From contig OX419761.1 in the NCBI GenBank assembly GCA_948567375.1, forward strand, positions 12,402,501 to 12,466,500: a stretch of 64,000 nucleotides of DNA, in the 5' to 3' direction. The notes beneath the pieces are model-generated. The model was given only the letters and a program-made list of their open reading frames with translations. It was not told the origin of the DNA and did no database searches. This document shows, one piece after another, positions 1-11,129 of the stretch; within the stretch, counting starts at the first letter, position 1, and each line of letters begins with the position of its first letter. The stretch is from Lunularia cruciata (lineage: Eukaryota; Streptophyta; Marchantiopsida; Lunulariales; Lunulariaceae). A program made the position numbers and the translations under genes.

Positions 1-899
1 GAGAAGGACAATGACACCAAGAATGTGCACTATACAAACAACAAAAGAATAACACTTGCATGAATGTATATAATTCCAATGAATTTTGAGAAGTTATGGT
101 TCAAAACAAGAGGTGCCCCTCTTCTCCAAAGATCTCCTAAAGATTCTATGAAGATAATTGTCCCAACCTTTCAGAGATAGGAGGTATGGTATTCTTAAGA
201 CCCATCTTTCTTTGGAAGGCATTTACCTTCTCCAAAGATCTTTGCTTCTTCTGAAGACTAGAATCTAAGGTCTTGCTTAGATTATGTGCATCTCCTTTCA
301 AAGACACAGTGTATCCTAAAGTCAATGTACTTCCATGAAAAGGCACCATCTTCACTGAAGATAATGTATTGGCCTTTCAAGGGCACCATCTTCTTGCAAG
401 ACTAATGCTCTACCCCTCTGCAAGACATTGCTTTAGCCTGAAATCCAATGTCCAACCCTTTAAAAGGCACTATCCTCCTGAATAATGTTCTCCCCTTCAT
501 GAGATACTATCTTCACCAAACACCCAAAGATTTCATCCTTTGGAAGGCATGATCTTTGAGATGCCACAAAATCTTTATGACAATCTATCCACTTGGATCT
601 TCACAATTTGGTAACTTAAAACATTACAGCTCAGGGCCATCAAGGCATTGTATTATGAAATTGCACCGCAACTAGTGATCACACACACTCAACTACCAAC
701 AACATTTAGTGATCTTTCCAAAATGCCAAAATGCAGACAGAAATCAAGAAATTTCATCAAAGAGTTTGAGAAATGCAATGAAGAGTGGAGAAGCTCTTTC
801 AAATCATTCACAAATTGTTACTAGATGATGTAGTACTTTGTATGCTATGCTTAAATAGCTGCAGATAGTTGAAACTACAAACTACAACAAAACTAATCA
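1..899. other. No gene recognised
   Basis: This stretch holds no reading frame I can defend on either strand. The longest open frame, minus strand at 146-355 (69 codons), has low-complexity composition and no recognisable motif. The DNA is probably the decayed outer part of the retroelement-like region that follows, since its base composition is similar, but that is inference. Confidence 0.4.
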
Positions 900-2560
900 A
901 TGGCCATTGCTAGATACACCTAACAGTCAATCATGGCCACTATAGGTATAGCTCAAGGAGGGTACAAAGAAGGTATGGTAGGAATATCATGTGGTAATAG
1001 TACCTCCACAACTGATTCTAATGACTTTGATGCTTCTTTGAACTTCTCTTCTAACTCTAAAGTCTCCACTTCCTCATCAAAACAAGCTATAATTGATAGC
1101 AAAGTCATCCTCAAGCTCTCCCTTTCTATTCTAGTTCTAAGTCCTTAGGCAATCCGCTCCAATATCTGGTCTTCAAGTGGCTCCATGAGTTTTTGACATG
1201 AAAGTTCTACTTCATCTGCAATAGTGGTGCTCTCCACAAACTCCACTTTTAACTCATCCATAGTGTCATATATCCATCAATTGTGTTTTGGTATCATTCC
1301 TCCCTTGAACTCTTCTTGAGTAATTGTACCTTCAATTCACCATCTTGAAGAGTCTTGATCAATGCCAAAGTAGGAGCTACCACCAAGAGCTGGAGCTTCT
1401 TGTGCTTCTCTTTGTTCAAATGGACTATTGTGGTGAAGAGCTCCTGGTGCACCATCATCAACTTATCCTACATATTCTTCACCATTTCTTGGTACTTGGT
1501 GATGCAAAGACTTGTCTCACTCTAGTAGGTGGTGACTAATTTTTCATAATTCACCCTTTGGATGGCCATCATTGCTTGGTGAGCCATCAATTGCCACACT
1601 TGTGCTTTGAATTGTAGGATCCGCTTCTTAGATTCTACCTTTCTTTGGCTACCAACTACTAAAGATCCACTTATGTCTTGAAGAGTCTTGAAGAGTCTCA
1701 AATTGACTCTTCACCACTTCTTCTTCTTCTTCTTCTTCTTCTTCTACTTATCAGCTCTTGTCCAATCACAAACTTCTTGATGGTCAGTGTAGTATGAAAC
1801 TTGCACTTCTTCTCCTTCTTTATTGGACTCACAAATTTACCCATCTTCTGGTACTTCTCATCCACTCCCCACATGAGCTACTCCTTATGCAAGCCCTCCT
1901 TATGCAAGCCCAAATAGGAAGGCAATACTTCATTACCCAAAAATTCCAATTTCTTTTCTTTGGTGAGTAACCCATGGCTGATGTAGAAATGCACCACAAA
2001 GGGCATCAAGTAATGCAGTCTTGGCCCATTAAACATGTTGTACATCTTTTGAACATGAGCATGGAAAATTTGTCTCCAATCTATTGATCCCTCCAAAAAC
2101 AAGTGCTCAAAGAAGGAAGCCTACTAGTTTGTGAGATAGGTAGTGCGTTGGGGCTTGAATATCTTCACAAATGCCTTTAGAATCTCCCTTCAAGCAGGGT
2201 TCTTGTAATCAGCCACTAACCATCCATTAGTGGGATGCCTATTGTGGGCAAAAGCCTTGCCAATCCTTGCCTACATCTTGCTATTCAGGTTGAACCAAGA
2301 CTCAAAAGTATAACCTCCTACCACTCCAGGTCTCTTCCCAACGTCTTTCTCCAATGGAAGGGTGTCCACTCTCTCTCTCATGTTTTATCTCAACTCTCCT
2401 AATGCTACTGTCTTCATCCCTCAAAGCTCTAGAGCCATAACACCCAATGTATACTCCCAATTCCACAAAAGAAAGCTCACTCTCAACCTCTGCAATGTCA
2501 CTCCATTTCCCATGAATCAACAATTGGGGTCATCAAGTCCTAGTGTTCCTATCAATGCAA
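900..2560 (-). pseudogene. Decayed minus-strand coding region, probably retroelement-derived
   Basis: Reading the minus strand across three frames gives protein-like sequence broken by many stops and shifts. From about 2,300 down to 1,880 it contains 'FESWFNLNSKM', 'GWLVADYKNP' and 'WRQIFHAHVQKMYNMF', followed by 'LHYLMPFVVHFYISHGLLT'. From about 1,620 down to 1,150 it is rich in Lys, Glu, Gln and Leu and looks coiled-coil. At 1,150-930 it ends in an acidic stretch containing 'FDEEVETLELEEK'. I do not recognise the family. The style (long helical open frame, decayed, close to other retroelements) suggests a gag-like or element-borne frame, not a host gene. Several in-frame stops make it non-functional as it stands. 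A decayed host gene remains possible. Confidence 0.45.
1717..1745. repeat. (TTC)n microsatellite
   Basis: About nine TTC triplets in a row lie inside the decayed minus-strand coding region. On the minus strand they read as GAA, a run of glutamate codons. Confidence 0.9.
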
Positions 2561-4640
2561 GGTGCAGTGCTCTTCACTGTTATGTAGCAATTGATGTTCC
2601 TCACAAATTGACTCTCTATTACCCTCTATTCACTTTGATGCAAAAAACAGAAATTTGTGAAGAATGCAAGACTAAAAGAAATCTTAAAACCTCTGCACCA
2701 TAACACTTTGAGTTTATAGTGGGTTTTCCACTCTTTGCTTGTAATGACCTTCAGTCCTCCATTACTATCCACTTGTGTGATCCATCTTGGAGGTGGTCTT
2801 TGCATGTTCATGAAGTTCATGTACCATTGGCCTCTCCTCACCAAAGAGCCTTCCCACCCTACCAAAAAGGTTCCTTCCAAAGATTGGAAGACACGATATT
2901 GTCTTCAACAAAGATTGTGACCATTATCCATGAAGAGGCCAGCCTGGTGAAGAATTGTATCTCCCAAAGACAAGGTATTTACCCAAAATTTGGTGTTGCA
3001 GGATTTATCCCCTAAAGGTCCCCATAAGGATTCTGGTCTTCTCCTTATTCAAAACAATAAAAAAGACTTAAATAAGAAAATAAGAAAATAAGAAAATCTG
3101 AAATTCCAGAGCAGTACAAGCACACAAAAACTCTCACTAGAGGGTAATGATGGAATTGAAAATTACTTTAATGATAAATATGATTAAAATATAGAGTTGT
3201 ACCACAATAGAAAGACATATGTTTTTGCTTAATTTCAAACATTTAATTGACATGGTAGTGGTAGAAATAATTGTAAGGCATGGTGAAAGTTTTGCACACA
3301 TAAAACTTGATGAGGTACTAGGAGAGGGAAGAGTTAAATTTGTATACTTTTTGATGCTAACTCAAAATTGCATGATATTCTTGGAAGATTAGGTATATAT
3401 AAAAATACATTCCTTTTTAACTACATAAAGAGATATTGATGGTAATGTCATGGAATTGTAAATTTTCTTTTCTTAGCTAGAGTCTTTATTAGTGGAAGAT
3501 ATAAAGTATCCAAATTATAATTGTACATAAGAAAAAAAAAGCCTTATATATAATCTTTATTGCGTAGATAGGATGTAGAGTGATTGTTCATATGGATATC
3601 TATCACAACTAATATATCATTGCAAAATTGAACCTTCAATTCAATATGATGAATCAAAGAATGATTACTTCAACGCACTTGTGTTTTGTTTTTTCTATTT
3701 TGGATGGTGATATTGACATAAAAAAAGCTAAATGGCTACTCTAAGAACTTTCATAGAAGTGTTCTTGTTTGGGCCATTTCATACCTATTTAAAAATTTTT
3801 GCTGTTCTGTGCGTCATATATTCATTTCTATATCACTTGTACATTCTTTTCTAATGCACTCTAGCACTACATGATGAAGTAAAATCTTTTCGAATACATA
3901 TGTGCATCAGAATTGCATAAATAAGACACTTTCTATTTGAAATGACTTGTCCGGTGAGAGATGAGAAACTTTAATTTTATTACAGATTAATTCTAGTGAA
4001 GACTCTAAACTGTTTAGCAGAGGTGTACAAGATTAATTCTTTGCAGCTTAGAGTTAAGAAAAGCAAATTTACCATTATAATACAAAGTTGAAATAAACTA
4101 CGATATAATTTATAAATTATTTCTAATATTAAACCTCCAACTAGGAATGCCTTCTGGCGGCTGTAGATTTATGGTTGGTTAGAACATCTTTGTAACCATT
4201 GGTTGGATTTGCAAGGTATTGTAATTCAAATGATTGTATATGCTTATTTGGAGAGTCTATTTGGAGTAATTTGACCTTGTGCACAAAGTCAAAGTACTTC
4301 AAGTAAGTTTGACATTGTTTGTTGATTATTTTAGTTTTCACTAACTTAACTTCATCCTATAATCTATATGCAGTAGAAACTTTTGTAGTTTGTAGATTCA
4401 GCTGCACTAAATGGTATAGATTACTATCCCAACTAGATTTTTGGTCATGGCTTGGTAAATATGAGGTTAAGTTGAATAAACGCATAATTTTTCCTGAGGA
4501 AACTTCCATCAAGAATGAAAATCTACATTTTTCGATTTGTGCGGGTCATCCTTGCGCAGACCCCATGTTAATATTCTCTGTATCGTTCCAATTTTATCGG
4601 ATGTCCCGGAAGCACGGCTTAAGATTCATTCATTTCTTGA
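2561..4640. other. No gene recognised
   Basis: The first 500 bp may be further decayed element sequence. It has open frames on both strands (plus 2362-2703, minus 2626-2880), neither of which shows a motif. From 3,050 to 4,640 the DNA is A+T-rich with short homopolymer runs and scattered stops in all frames. I see no promoter, RNA gene or repeat family here. Confidence 0.4.
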
Positions 4641-5003
4641 GTGTCAACATTCCTCTTACTAACTAATGGATGGGTGATTCGTAGACAAGATGCTCAAAAT
4701 AACTCCTTCATGAAAAACCTTCTTTTGATGGTCAACCTCTTTGCAAAGGAACGACAAGTCTTCAAGCAAGCGACAGGATTTGCTTACTTGTCAAACGATG
4801 TAAAAGCATTAGAAAGTCTTGATCAAAACAGTGAATGTCAAGCATATGAGTACATCTATACAAAAATAACCAAATATTCAGAGGAGGAGAAATATTGGGA
4901 GAACTATCCATATCAGCTTGATGGCCCTCGACCTCCGGATGCTCTTTCTGGATTTTTCCTTCGTGTTTTTGCCTCTTGTTGTACATTTCAGTTTTCTTTG
5001 TGA
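4641..5003 (+). CDS. Unrecognised open frame, possible exon
   Basis: This is an open frame of 120 codons without an ATG at its left edge; it opens at GTG after a stop. The first ATG, at 4710, would give 97 residues. The middle part is polar and protein-like, with 'LFAKERQVFKQATGFAY' followed by an acidic, tyrosine-rich segment containing 'YSEEEKYWENYPYQLDG'. The last twenty residues are hydrophobic and Cys/Phe-rich, and probably read past a real boundary. I recognise no family. It could be one exon of a spliced gene or a decayed fragment; no flanking exon could be tied to it. Confidence 0.2.
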   Translation: MSTFLLLTNGWVIRRQDAQNNSFMKNLLLMVNLFAKERQVFKQATGFAYLSNDVKALESLDQNSECQAYEYIYTKITKYSEEEKYWENYPYQLDGPRPPDALSGFFLRVFASCCTFQFSL

Positions 5004-5631
5004 GAAGAAAAGGAAATACCATTCATTCAAGGGCAGCCTTCGGCTGGCTAGAGCTACAAGAGCAGGCCGGCAGACTTTCAGGGGTCATTGTTGTAATGTG
5101 AGGAAAGACGATGCACGTGTAGACGAGATCATACTTCAAAAAAGGTAAAGGAGAAGATGGCAATGATGCGACCAGCTGCGAGATTCAATTTTTTTTCTTT
5201 TGAGAGTAGGGGCAAGAGAGCTAGCAGGTCCGCCATTCGTTTATCTGCTACATACTCATGTTAATTTCCGTATCAGCATTTAGAAGTTGAAGTTGACAGG
5301 AAGTCTCACAAAACTGGAAGTATCGTTGGCAAAACTTAGCAACCCGTCTGAATCTCCACTCGCTGCACCGACAGTGAATTGGACGAAGGATCTCTATGTC
5401 TATGCTCGCTCTAAGCATATTCAACTTCCAGGATCGACGAATGTTAGATGATACGAGTGGCCAGAGAAAACATTCTTTCCATTTTTATGATTTAGTAAGC
5501 TTATTATGAGCTGTTCTGAGTGGCCCAACCTCGCAAGGAGAATAGTGCAAGTGACAACAGGGCGATTTCCGTGTGAATTATCCTCTCATCAAGTTAGAAA
5601 GCAAATTTAGGAGAGCCAACTAGGGGATAGG
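5004..5631. other. No gene recognised
   Basis: Unique-looking DNA of moderate GC content between the open frame and the copia element. A frame continues to 5148 on the plus strand without recognisable content. Nothing else could be supported. Confidence 0.4.
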
Positions 5632-5680
5632 TGTTGGAAAACACCGTCGTGAGAACCTCTCGCAATAGCACATCATAAAC
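5632..5680 (-). repeat. Remnant of the 3' LTR of the copia element
   Basis: Read on the plus strand it starts TGTTGGAAAACA and matches the start of the right-hand LTR at 9574 over about 49 bp with a few differences (shared pieces include 'AGAACCTCTC' and 'AATAGCACAT' against 'GATAGCACAT'). The match stops at 'ATAAAC', where RNase H coding sequence begins. Confidence 0.85.
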
Positions 5681-5681
5681 A

Positions 5682-6177
5682 TTTGATTATTTGCTATTGG
5701 CCAAGTGAATAGAGCTCTGGCTATCACAAAAAAATCTGTACTTCATGTTAGGGAGCACTGAAACACTCGGCTAAATTTTTGTAGCCATATTGTCTCTTTA
5801 GCAGCCTCAGTTGTTGCGTTATATTCTGCCTCTATACTAGAAAGAGCAACAGTAGATTGGAGAGTAGGCTTCAAAATTATTGGACCACCAACTTAAATCC
5901 TGTTTTAGACCTTCTCTTATCCAAGGCTTTTGCAAAAGTAGAATCTACATACCTTGTAGTTACTCCTTCTTGGTTCTTCTCCATATCAAAGACAATGCCA
6001 ATATTTAGCGTCCTTTTTCATGTAACAAAGTATCCACTTCACAACTTCCCAATGTTGTTTCCCTGGACTTGCCATGTATCTACTCACCATACTCACAACA
6101 TACGAGATGTCTAGGCTAGTGCAGACCATAGCATACATAAAACTCTCAACAGCACTAGCATAAGGAATATTTGACAT
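5682..6177 (-). pseudogene. Copia RNase H domain, decayed
   Basis: On the minus strand this reads the copia RNase H region. 'SAVESFMYAMVCTSLDISY' and 'VSRYMASPGKQHWEVVKWIL' correspond to the conserved start of the domain. 'STVALSSIEAEY' then appears near 5,820-5,850, and 'CDSQSSIHLANSK' (the catalytic-Asp region) near 5,685-5,725. Frames shift between these blocks. The usual segment after 'HLANSK' that ends pol is absent because LTR sequence follows directly. Confidence 0.85.
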
Positions 6178-6246
6178 ACTTTTCTTTCTTCCTCAATTGA
6201 CTGACGTTGCTCCAATGATATGCTTAATGACTTGCCATTGGGGTGC

Positions 6247-6900
6247 TCACTGGTTTGGCATTCTTGATGCCAAGACAAGCAAGTAATTTTCCCCAATAGC
6301 TGCTTTGAGATATCCATAACTTTCCCTTACTCTTGTCCTGGTGGATTGGATTTCAATCACAAGCACCCTCTTTGTATAACCCAACTCTTTCATATCAAAC
6401 TCCTTACCAAGTTGTGCTTTCAATTTCTCCACCTCAACCATATCCTCTATGCCAATCAACATATCATTCACATATAGTACCAAGATGATTAAATCAAATA
6501 CTGTAGGTCCATGTACCTTCTTGAGGTAAACAAAAAAATCTGACTCACTTCTGTTATATCCATGCTTCAAAATGAAAGCATCAAATTTGATGTACCAAAG
6601 TCTTGGACTTTGATTTAGTCCATATAAAGAATTTTGTAACCTACAAACTAGGTTCTCATTCCTTGGTACCACAAAACCTTCAGGTTGATCCAGGTAATCT
6701 CCTCCTCCAATTAGCCATGTAAAAAAAGCAATTGTAACATCTAGTTGCTCCAACTCCAAGTTATGCAATGCAATTATTGCAACCAATGCATGAATTAAAC
6801 AAATTTTTTGCCATTGGTGAAAAATCTCATTGAAATCAAAACCTTCTTTTTGTTTATAATCCTTTGCTACAAGCCTTTGTTTGTATCAATCTCCACCTGA
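6247..6900 (-). pseudogene. Copia reverse transcriptase domain, decayed
   Basis: The minus-strand frame at 6247-6786 (179 codons) shows classic copia RT blocks: 'LDVTIAFF' (normally LDVKTAFL), 'GDYLDQPEGF', 'CRLQNSLYGLNQSPRLWY', and 'LYVNDMLI' where the active-site YVDDML should stand. The first catalytic aspartate of the YxDD box is therefore Asn, which alone predicts an inactive enzyme. The upstream 'KGYKQKEGFDFNE' block lies in another frame near 6,830-6,900. Plant copia polymerases need both aspartates. Confidence 0.92.
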
Positions 6901-7299
6901 TTTTGGAAGTCCTTCCTTCCTCCAAAATATCCATCTACAACCAATTGCCTTCTTTCCCATAGGCAACTTTTCAAGTCTCCAAGTTTGGTTTTTGATCAAA
7001 GACTCAACTCCTCTTCCTTTGTAGAAGGCCATTTTTGACATTGTTGATCTTGCATTGCCTCTTCATATGAAGAAAGCTCACAATTCTCCATAAGAAGAGC
7101 ATAAGCTACAAATGAATCATCAAATCTCTTTGGAGGCCTTCTATCCCCATTTGGATACCTACAATCATGAATCATTTCTGGAATTTTCTCTTCTAATGGT
7201 TCACGTGGTAGATCTACAAGAGGTGAGATATCTTCAATTCCAAGATTTATCTATCTTAACAAAATCTGAGTGATGTTGTCTTTTCTTTTCTTCTGTTAT

Positions 7300-8224
7300 A
7301 GTAATCTTCTCCATCATACTAGTCTCATCAAAGCTACATCTCTACTCACAACAAGGCAACACCTTTCTGGATCCCATAGTCTATATCCCTTTGTATCCAT
7401 CTCATATATCAAGAATATACATTTTCTAGATTGGGGATCTAATTTTGGCCTTTTCTCTTGTTGAATATGAACATAAGCTATGCATCCAAACACTCTAAGT
7501 GAAGAGTAATCAACATGCCTCCTTGTCTATTTTTCCATAGGTGTCTTACACTCAATAGTGATAGAGGGAGAAATTTTTACCAAATGACAAGCCATATTTA
7601 ATATACTTTGTGCTTTCCCCAAGGGTGTATGATTTATCTGCTCTATGACACCATTTTTTTGAGGGGTTTCTGGTATGGTAATCATCCCTTCACCCTTACA
7701 ATATCTATCAAACTCTTGAGATTTGTATTCTCTACCATTATTCAGATCTCAAACACTTCACTTTCATTCCAGTTTGTTTCTCCATCATCACCTTCCATTG
7801 TTTAAAGATAGAGTAGACCTCATATTTTTGCTTCATGTGTAGACCTATACTCTCCAGGAGTAATCATCAAAAAGAGGTTTGTAGCAAACCAAGACCCGTA
7901 AAGGCAATTCTGATGATTCATGTAAAAGGTGTGAAATTGTTTGTTAATTTTACAGGTTGCACTGGTGTCCTGTATTATGTATATACTTTTAGATTTATAA
8001 AAATATGATGCTCCAGATTTTGAAGCTATATGTGTAGAGCCCCAAACATCAGAATGCACATAGTCTAAAATTCCCTTTGTACCATGAACTCCTATGGAAA
8101 AGCTTACCCTCCACTGCTTTCGTATTATAAAATGCTCACACAATTTTAACCTACAACTTTTGAGGCCCTTCCAAAGTTCTTGCTTGGATAATTCACTTAG
8201 ATGTCTTTTACTCATATGACCCAA
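7300..8224 (-). pseudogene. Copia integrase with GAG-pre-integrase motif, decayed
   Basis: The right part (7820-8224) reads 'GHMSKRHLSELSKQELW' then 'CEHFIIRKQWRVSFS' and 'GILDYVHSDVWG', the zinc-binding GAG-pre-integrase and the start of the integrase core with its first Asp. The central core is broken by shifts. Near 7,380-7,480 the C-terminal block 'QQEKRPKLDPQSRKCIFL' and 'GYRLWDPER' is clear. The enzyme would join element cDNA to the genome, but this copy cannot encode it in one frame. Confidence 0.88.
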
Positions 8225-8445
8225 ATGTAAGTGGCATAAGTGAGAGAGATCTTTGGGATCTTTTTTTCAGAAATAGTAGTTGCCACTCTTCCAGTAATGG
8301 TATCTCCAACAAGTGCATAAAGGTTTCCTATCTTCTTGCTCTTCATTACAAGAAATGCTCCTTTTTATACCTTAATTGTTCCATTTTCTGCTCCACACCT
8401 CCAGCCATTTGAGTCCACCGTGCCAAGTGATATCAAATTCTTCCT

Positions 8446-8645
8446 TTACTCATGAACATGCCTTGCATCAGCAAGATTCCTCACAACACCATCAAACATC
8501 TTAATGGATATTGTACCAATGCCAATAGCTTTACAAGCCATGTTGTTCTCCATTATTAAAGATCCTCCATTGAATGGTTTGTACTCATGAAACCATTCCT
8601 TATTTGGACAGAGAAACCTGGGTCCAATATCCATGACTCCTCAAA
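8446..8645 (-). pseudogene. Copia aspartic protease region
   Basis: The minus strand reads 'CPNKEWFHEYKPFNGGSLI' then 'NNMACKAIGIGTISIKMFDG' and 'VRNLADARHV', the pattern that follows the DSG active site in plant copia proteases. The frame opens just after the position where the active-site Asp-Ser-Gly should stand; I could not find that triplet intact. Confidence 0.85.
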
Positions 8646-8659
8646 TTGATATTTGTCTT

Positions 8660-9556
8660 GGGTAACACATTGAACATCATTCAAAAAACTAGATGACTCA
8701 GCAATACTTGTTTGATCTAGAATTTGTCCTTTATCCTTGTTGGACTGAGCCTCTTGTTGTTACACTCCTTCTTGAAATGTCCTACCTTCCCACAAATCCA
8801 ACACTTGCCTTTGAAACCTCCAATTCCAGACTTGGATCTTGATTTACTCTTGATCTGATCTGATCTCTCTCTCTCTCCCTCTCATCCTTCCTCTGATAAA
8901 TAGAGTCTCTGTATTTTTCTTTGCTTGGTTGTGTCTTTTGCATCTCATTGGACGAGAATGTTGAAGTGACCTCCTCAAAGTTTATATCATCCTTCCCATA
9001 TAGAGGAGTTGTGCCCTTATAGCAGCAATGCCTTATCCTCCTCTTCTAATTTAACCTCTATGCTCATCAACTCACAAATGATTTTGTTGAAAGCATTGAG
9101 GTGCTCCATAATACTTTGGCCTTCCTTCATCCTCAATGTAGACAACTCTATTTAAGATACAGTCTATTCTTCAATGACTTGGTCATACACAACTTCTCCA
9201 GTTTGGCCTGTAGTTTTGGTGCAGATTCCTCATTCATAATGTTGCATAGCATTTCATCAGCAAAGTTCAATAGAATAGTGCTAATAGCTTTGAGATCTGC
9301 ATCTACATCTCCCCTCTCCTCAATCACTTTTGTCCTCATGTTTTTTTCTTAGTGCTCTATGCAGCTCTTGTTGGACAAGAAGGTCCTTCACCTTCAGTTG
9401 CCAAAGTCCAAAATATAATTTTTTTTCACCAAACTTCTCTATTGCAAATTTGGCATTTTATATGGATATCACAACTGCCATTGCTTTGCTATGGACTTGC
9501 TTTTGGACCAACTTCATTGCACCCCTCAGATCTCAAGGACCTTCTTTTAGACCAAC
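8660..9556 (-). pseudogene. Copia gag with CCHC zinc knuckle
   Basis: A CX2CX4HX4C zinc knuckle reads 'CWICGKVGHFKKEC' on the minus strand at about 8,762-8,806 with all four ligands present. Upstream in the element (9,000-9,200) there is typical copia gag sequence in broken frames. Gag would coat element RNA; the knuckle binds RNA. No continuous frame remains. Confidence 0.85.
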
Positions 9557-9559
9557 TAT

Positions 9560-9571
9560 GCTCTGATACCA
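9560..9571 (-). promoter_or_regulatory. Primer-binding site of the copia element
   Basis: On the minus strand it reads TGGTATCAGAGC, the standard plant site complementary to the 3' end of initiator tRNA-Met. It lies two bases inside the LTR end CCAACA, as expected for priming minus-strand cDNA. Confidence 0.93.
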
Positions 9572-9573
9572 AT

Positions 9574-9788
9574 TGTTGGAAAACAAAGGCGTAAGAACCT
9601 CTCCCGATAGCACATGATAAACTCCGCTAAGCAAATAATCAAAAGACAACAGGAAATAACGTTGGTCACTTCCTGTCTCGGAAGCTACCTCCAAGGCTGA
9701 AACTGAAATAGGCTCTCTCATATATATATATATATATATATAAACATGATAATTCCTCTTTGGCTGAACTTCTTAATACTAACCTACA
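9574..9788 (-). repeat. 5' LTR of the copia element, complete
   Basis: The LTR is 215 bp. On the plus strand it starts TGTTGG and ends CCTACA, imperfect inverted ends, and contains a (TA)n run at about 9721-9742. The inner edge touches the primer site. In element orientation the (TA)n lies in the first third and may have served as a TATA region, which is inference. Confidence 0.85.
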
Positions 9789-10002
9789 TTGACTACTCAA
9801 GCAAGGTATCTAGTCATCTTAATCCTTTGCCATTGTCGTGACTGAATATTTCAAGACAAGGGCCTTCCCCACCTCGCTGGTATGTCAGTGGTGTTCTTTC
9901 CTGTCTGTCATAGTCTTCAATAATCAATCAAGTCACTCATACCAAGCCAAACATAACAATAGACCCTACGCTACTTGCAGCAACATCACTGAAGAGATGG
10001 GA
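9789..10002. other. Short interval between the copia element and the first membrane/Gly-rich unit
   Basis: An open frame runs from 9838 into the next feature on the plus strand but shows only low-information sequence before 10,003. No separate gene is seen. Confidence 0.35.
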
Positions 10003-10190
10003 CGGCCAGACGTGAGGGTGATCGTCGCTTCCATCGTTGGAGGTACAGTCATTCTTTCGTCGTAGGAAAATGCCTTCTATATGTCACATGTGATGACGAT
10101 GGGGTTCATGGTGACCTTGGCACAGAGGGAGGTGGTGCCCATGGAAGAGAGGTGGTGGTAGTTGCGGAGGAGGCGGTTGCGGGTGTGGAT
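10003..10190 (+). pseudogene. Membrane segment plus Gly/Cys-rich tail, copy A, broken
   Basis: The frame ending at 10,065 closes with 'MGRPDVRVIVASIVGGTVIL', a short polar start and one hydrophobic segment, and then hits a stop. In another frame downstream (about 10,120-10,190) a tail 'GGGSCGGGGCGCG' ends in a stop. The same order (Met, one membrane span, Gly-rich C-terminus) appears again near 11.9, 14.5 and 24.8 kb. I read this as a decayed copy of a small membrane protein or of the C-terminal exon of a larger one. No family can be named, and the join needs at least one frameshift or an intron. Confidence 0.4.
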
Positions 10191-11127
10191 AATTGGGCCT
10201 ATCGAGTTTAAAGTGCCGTTGATGTAAATAAATGAGGGCAAAAACTTACTGAATTCATTCAAAACCATGCACCAGGGATACAAGCGTTGCCTCTCGGCAC
10301 TAACTTTCGAACTTACCGTGCAAGTTATTGGTTGTTATACGTAATGACAGTCTATCGAGTTTGAAGTATCCTCTACGCAGATTTTATAGGCAACAACCTG
10401 GTCCATTCTACCATAAACTTGCAAATCTACAGATCTTCAAGCAAATTCCATTGTTGAGTGTGAATACCTTACACTAGGGAATCTGCAGCCCTTTCACAGC
10501 CTTTACTCATGCAAAGCTAGTTAAGCGATAGGAGCTCCAAATTTGGAATTTTGTCCTTCTAGAATATCCTCAAATCGTAGCTTTCTCATCGCTTACTCAT
10601 ATTACAGTAAGATTTTTGTACAAAATAATATCTATCATGTAGAATAAGAGTTGCTCAGAGTAACGTTATATCCGAACATTCATAATCAGTTCATTGAGTT
10701 CATCCTTTCACTTGCTGGACTTATATTCGAATTCACTGAATGGTGTAATTAGATGCATATGACCATCTTGTTAGGTGCGTTAAGGTGTGGTTCACAGAGT
10801 ATACAACTGGTCTCTGCATCATGAAAGCTGACGTAGAACCAAGTGAGCTTCAACATCTCAGCCTGATATAGCTTCTGTAATTTTGGGTCACCTTTCTTTA
10901 TATTGAATGTGTAAAATACATGTGCAGTTTATAAAGCTGTGGAAATTGGGCATTGCAAGATGTTATAAAACACTGTCAGGCTTTCTATGTGTGCCCAGAT
11001 TCTGGGTCTCTTAGATAGCTGTAAGAAGTTCGTTGGTAACAATTGCTACACATGTACGGCTGCCGCTGAGCTCACAAATTTTGAATTCAAGGAAAAACAG
11101 TATGGGTGATCGAATTCCAAGAATTTC
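10191..11127. other. No gene recognised
   Basis: Moderate-GC DNA with many short frames on both strands. No motif, RNA gene or repeat boundary is visible. It may contain small exons of the same decayed gene family as its neighbours. Confidence 0.35.
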
Positions 11128-11129
11128 TT

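Larger units (their letters stand above)
5632..9788 (-). mobile_element. Truncated Ty1/copia LTR retrotransposon
   Basis: This is a minus-strand element whose parts lie in copia order (gag, protease, integrase, reverse transcriptase, RNase H), read from right to left. The right-hand LTR (9574-9788) is complete: in element orientation it begins TGTAGG and ends CCAACA. A primer site complementary to initiator tRNA-Met follows. The left-hand LTR is reduced to about 49 bp (5632-5680) fused to RNase H, so roughly 165 bp of LTR and the C-terminal end of pol are missing. The flanks (ATAGG on the left, TTGAC on the right) do not form a target-site duplication, which agrees with a rearranged left end. 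All coding parts carry stops or frameshifts. The copy is dead. Confidence 0.92.

Noticed and set aside
6247-6786. Active copia polymerase
   Set aside because: The YxDD box reads YVND and the element has stops, shifts and a lost 3' LTR.
5624-9793. Target-site duplication of the copia element
   Set aside because: ATAGG and TTGAC at the two outer edges do not match, so no duplication can be claimed.
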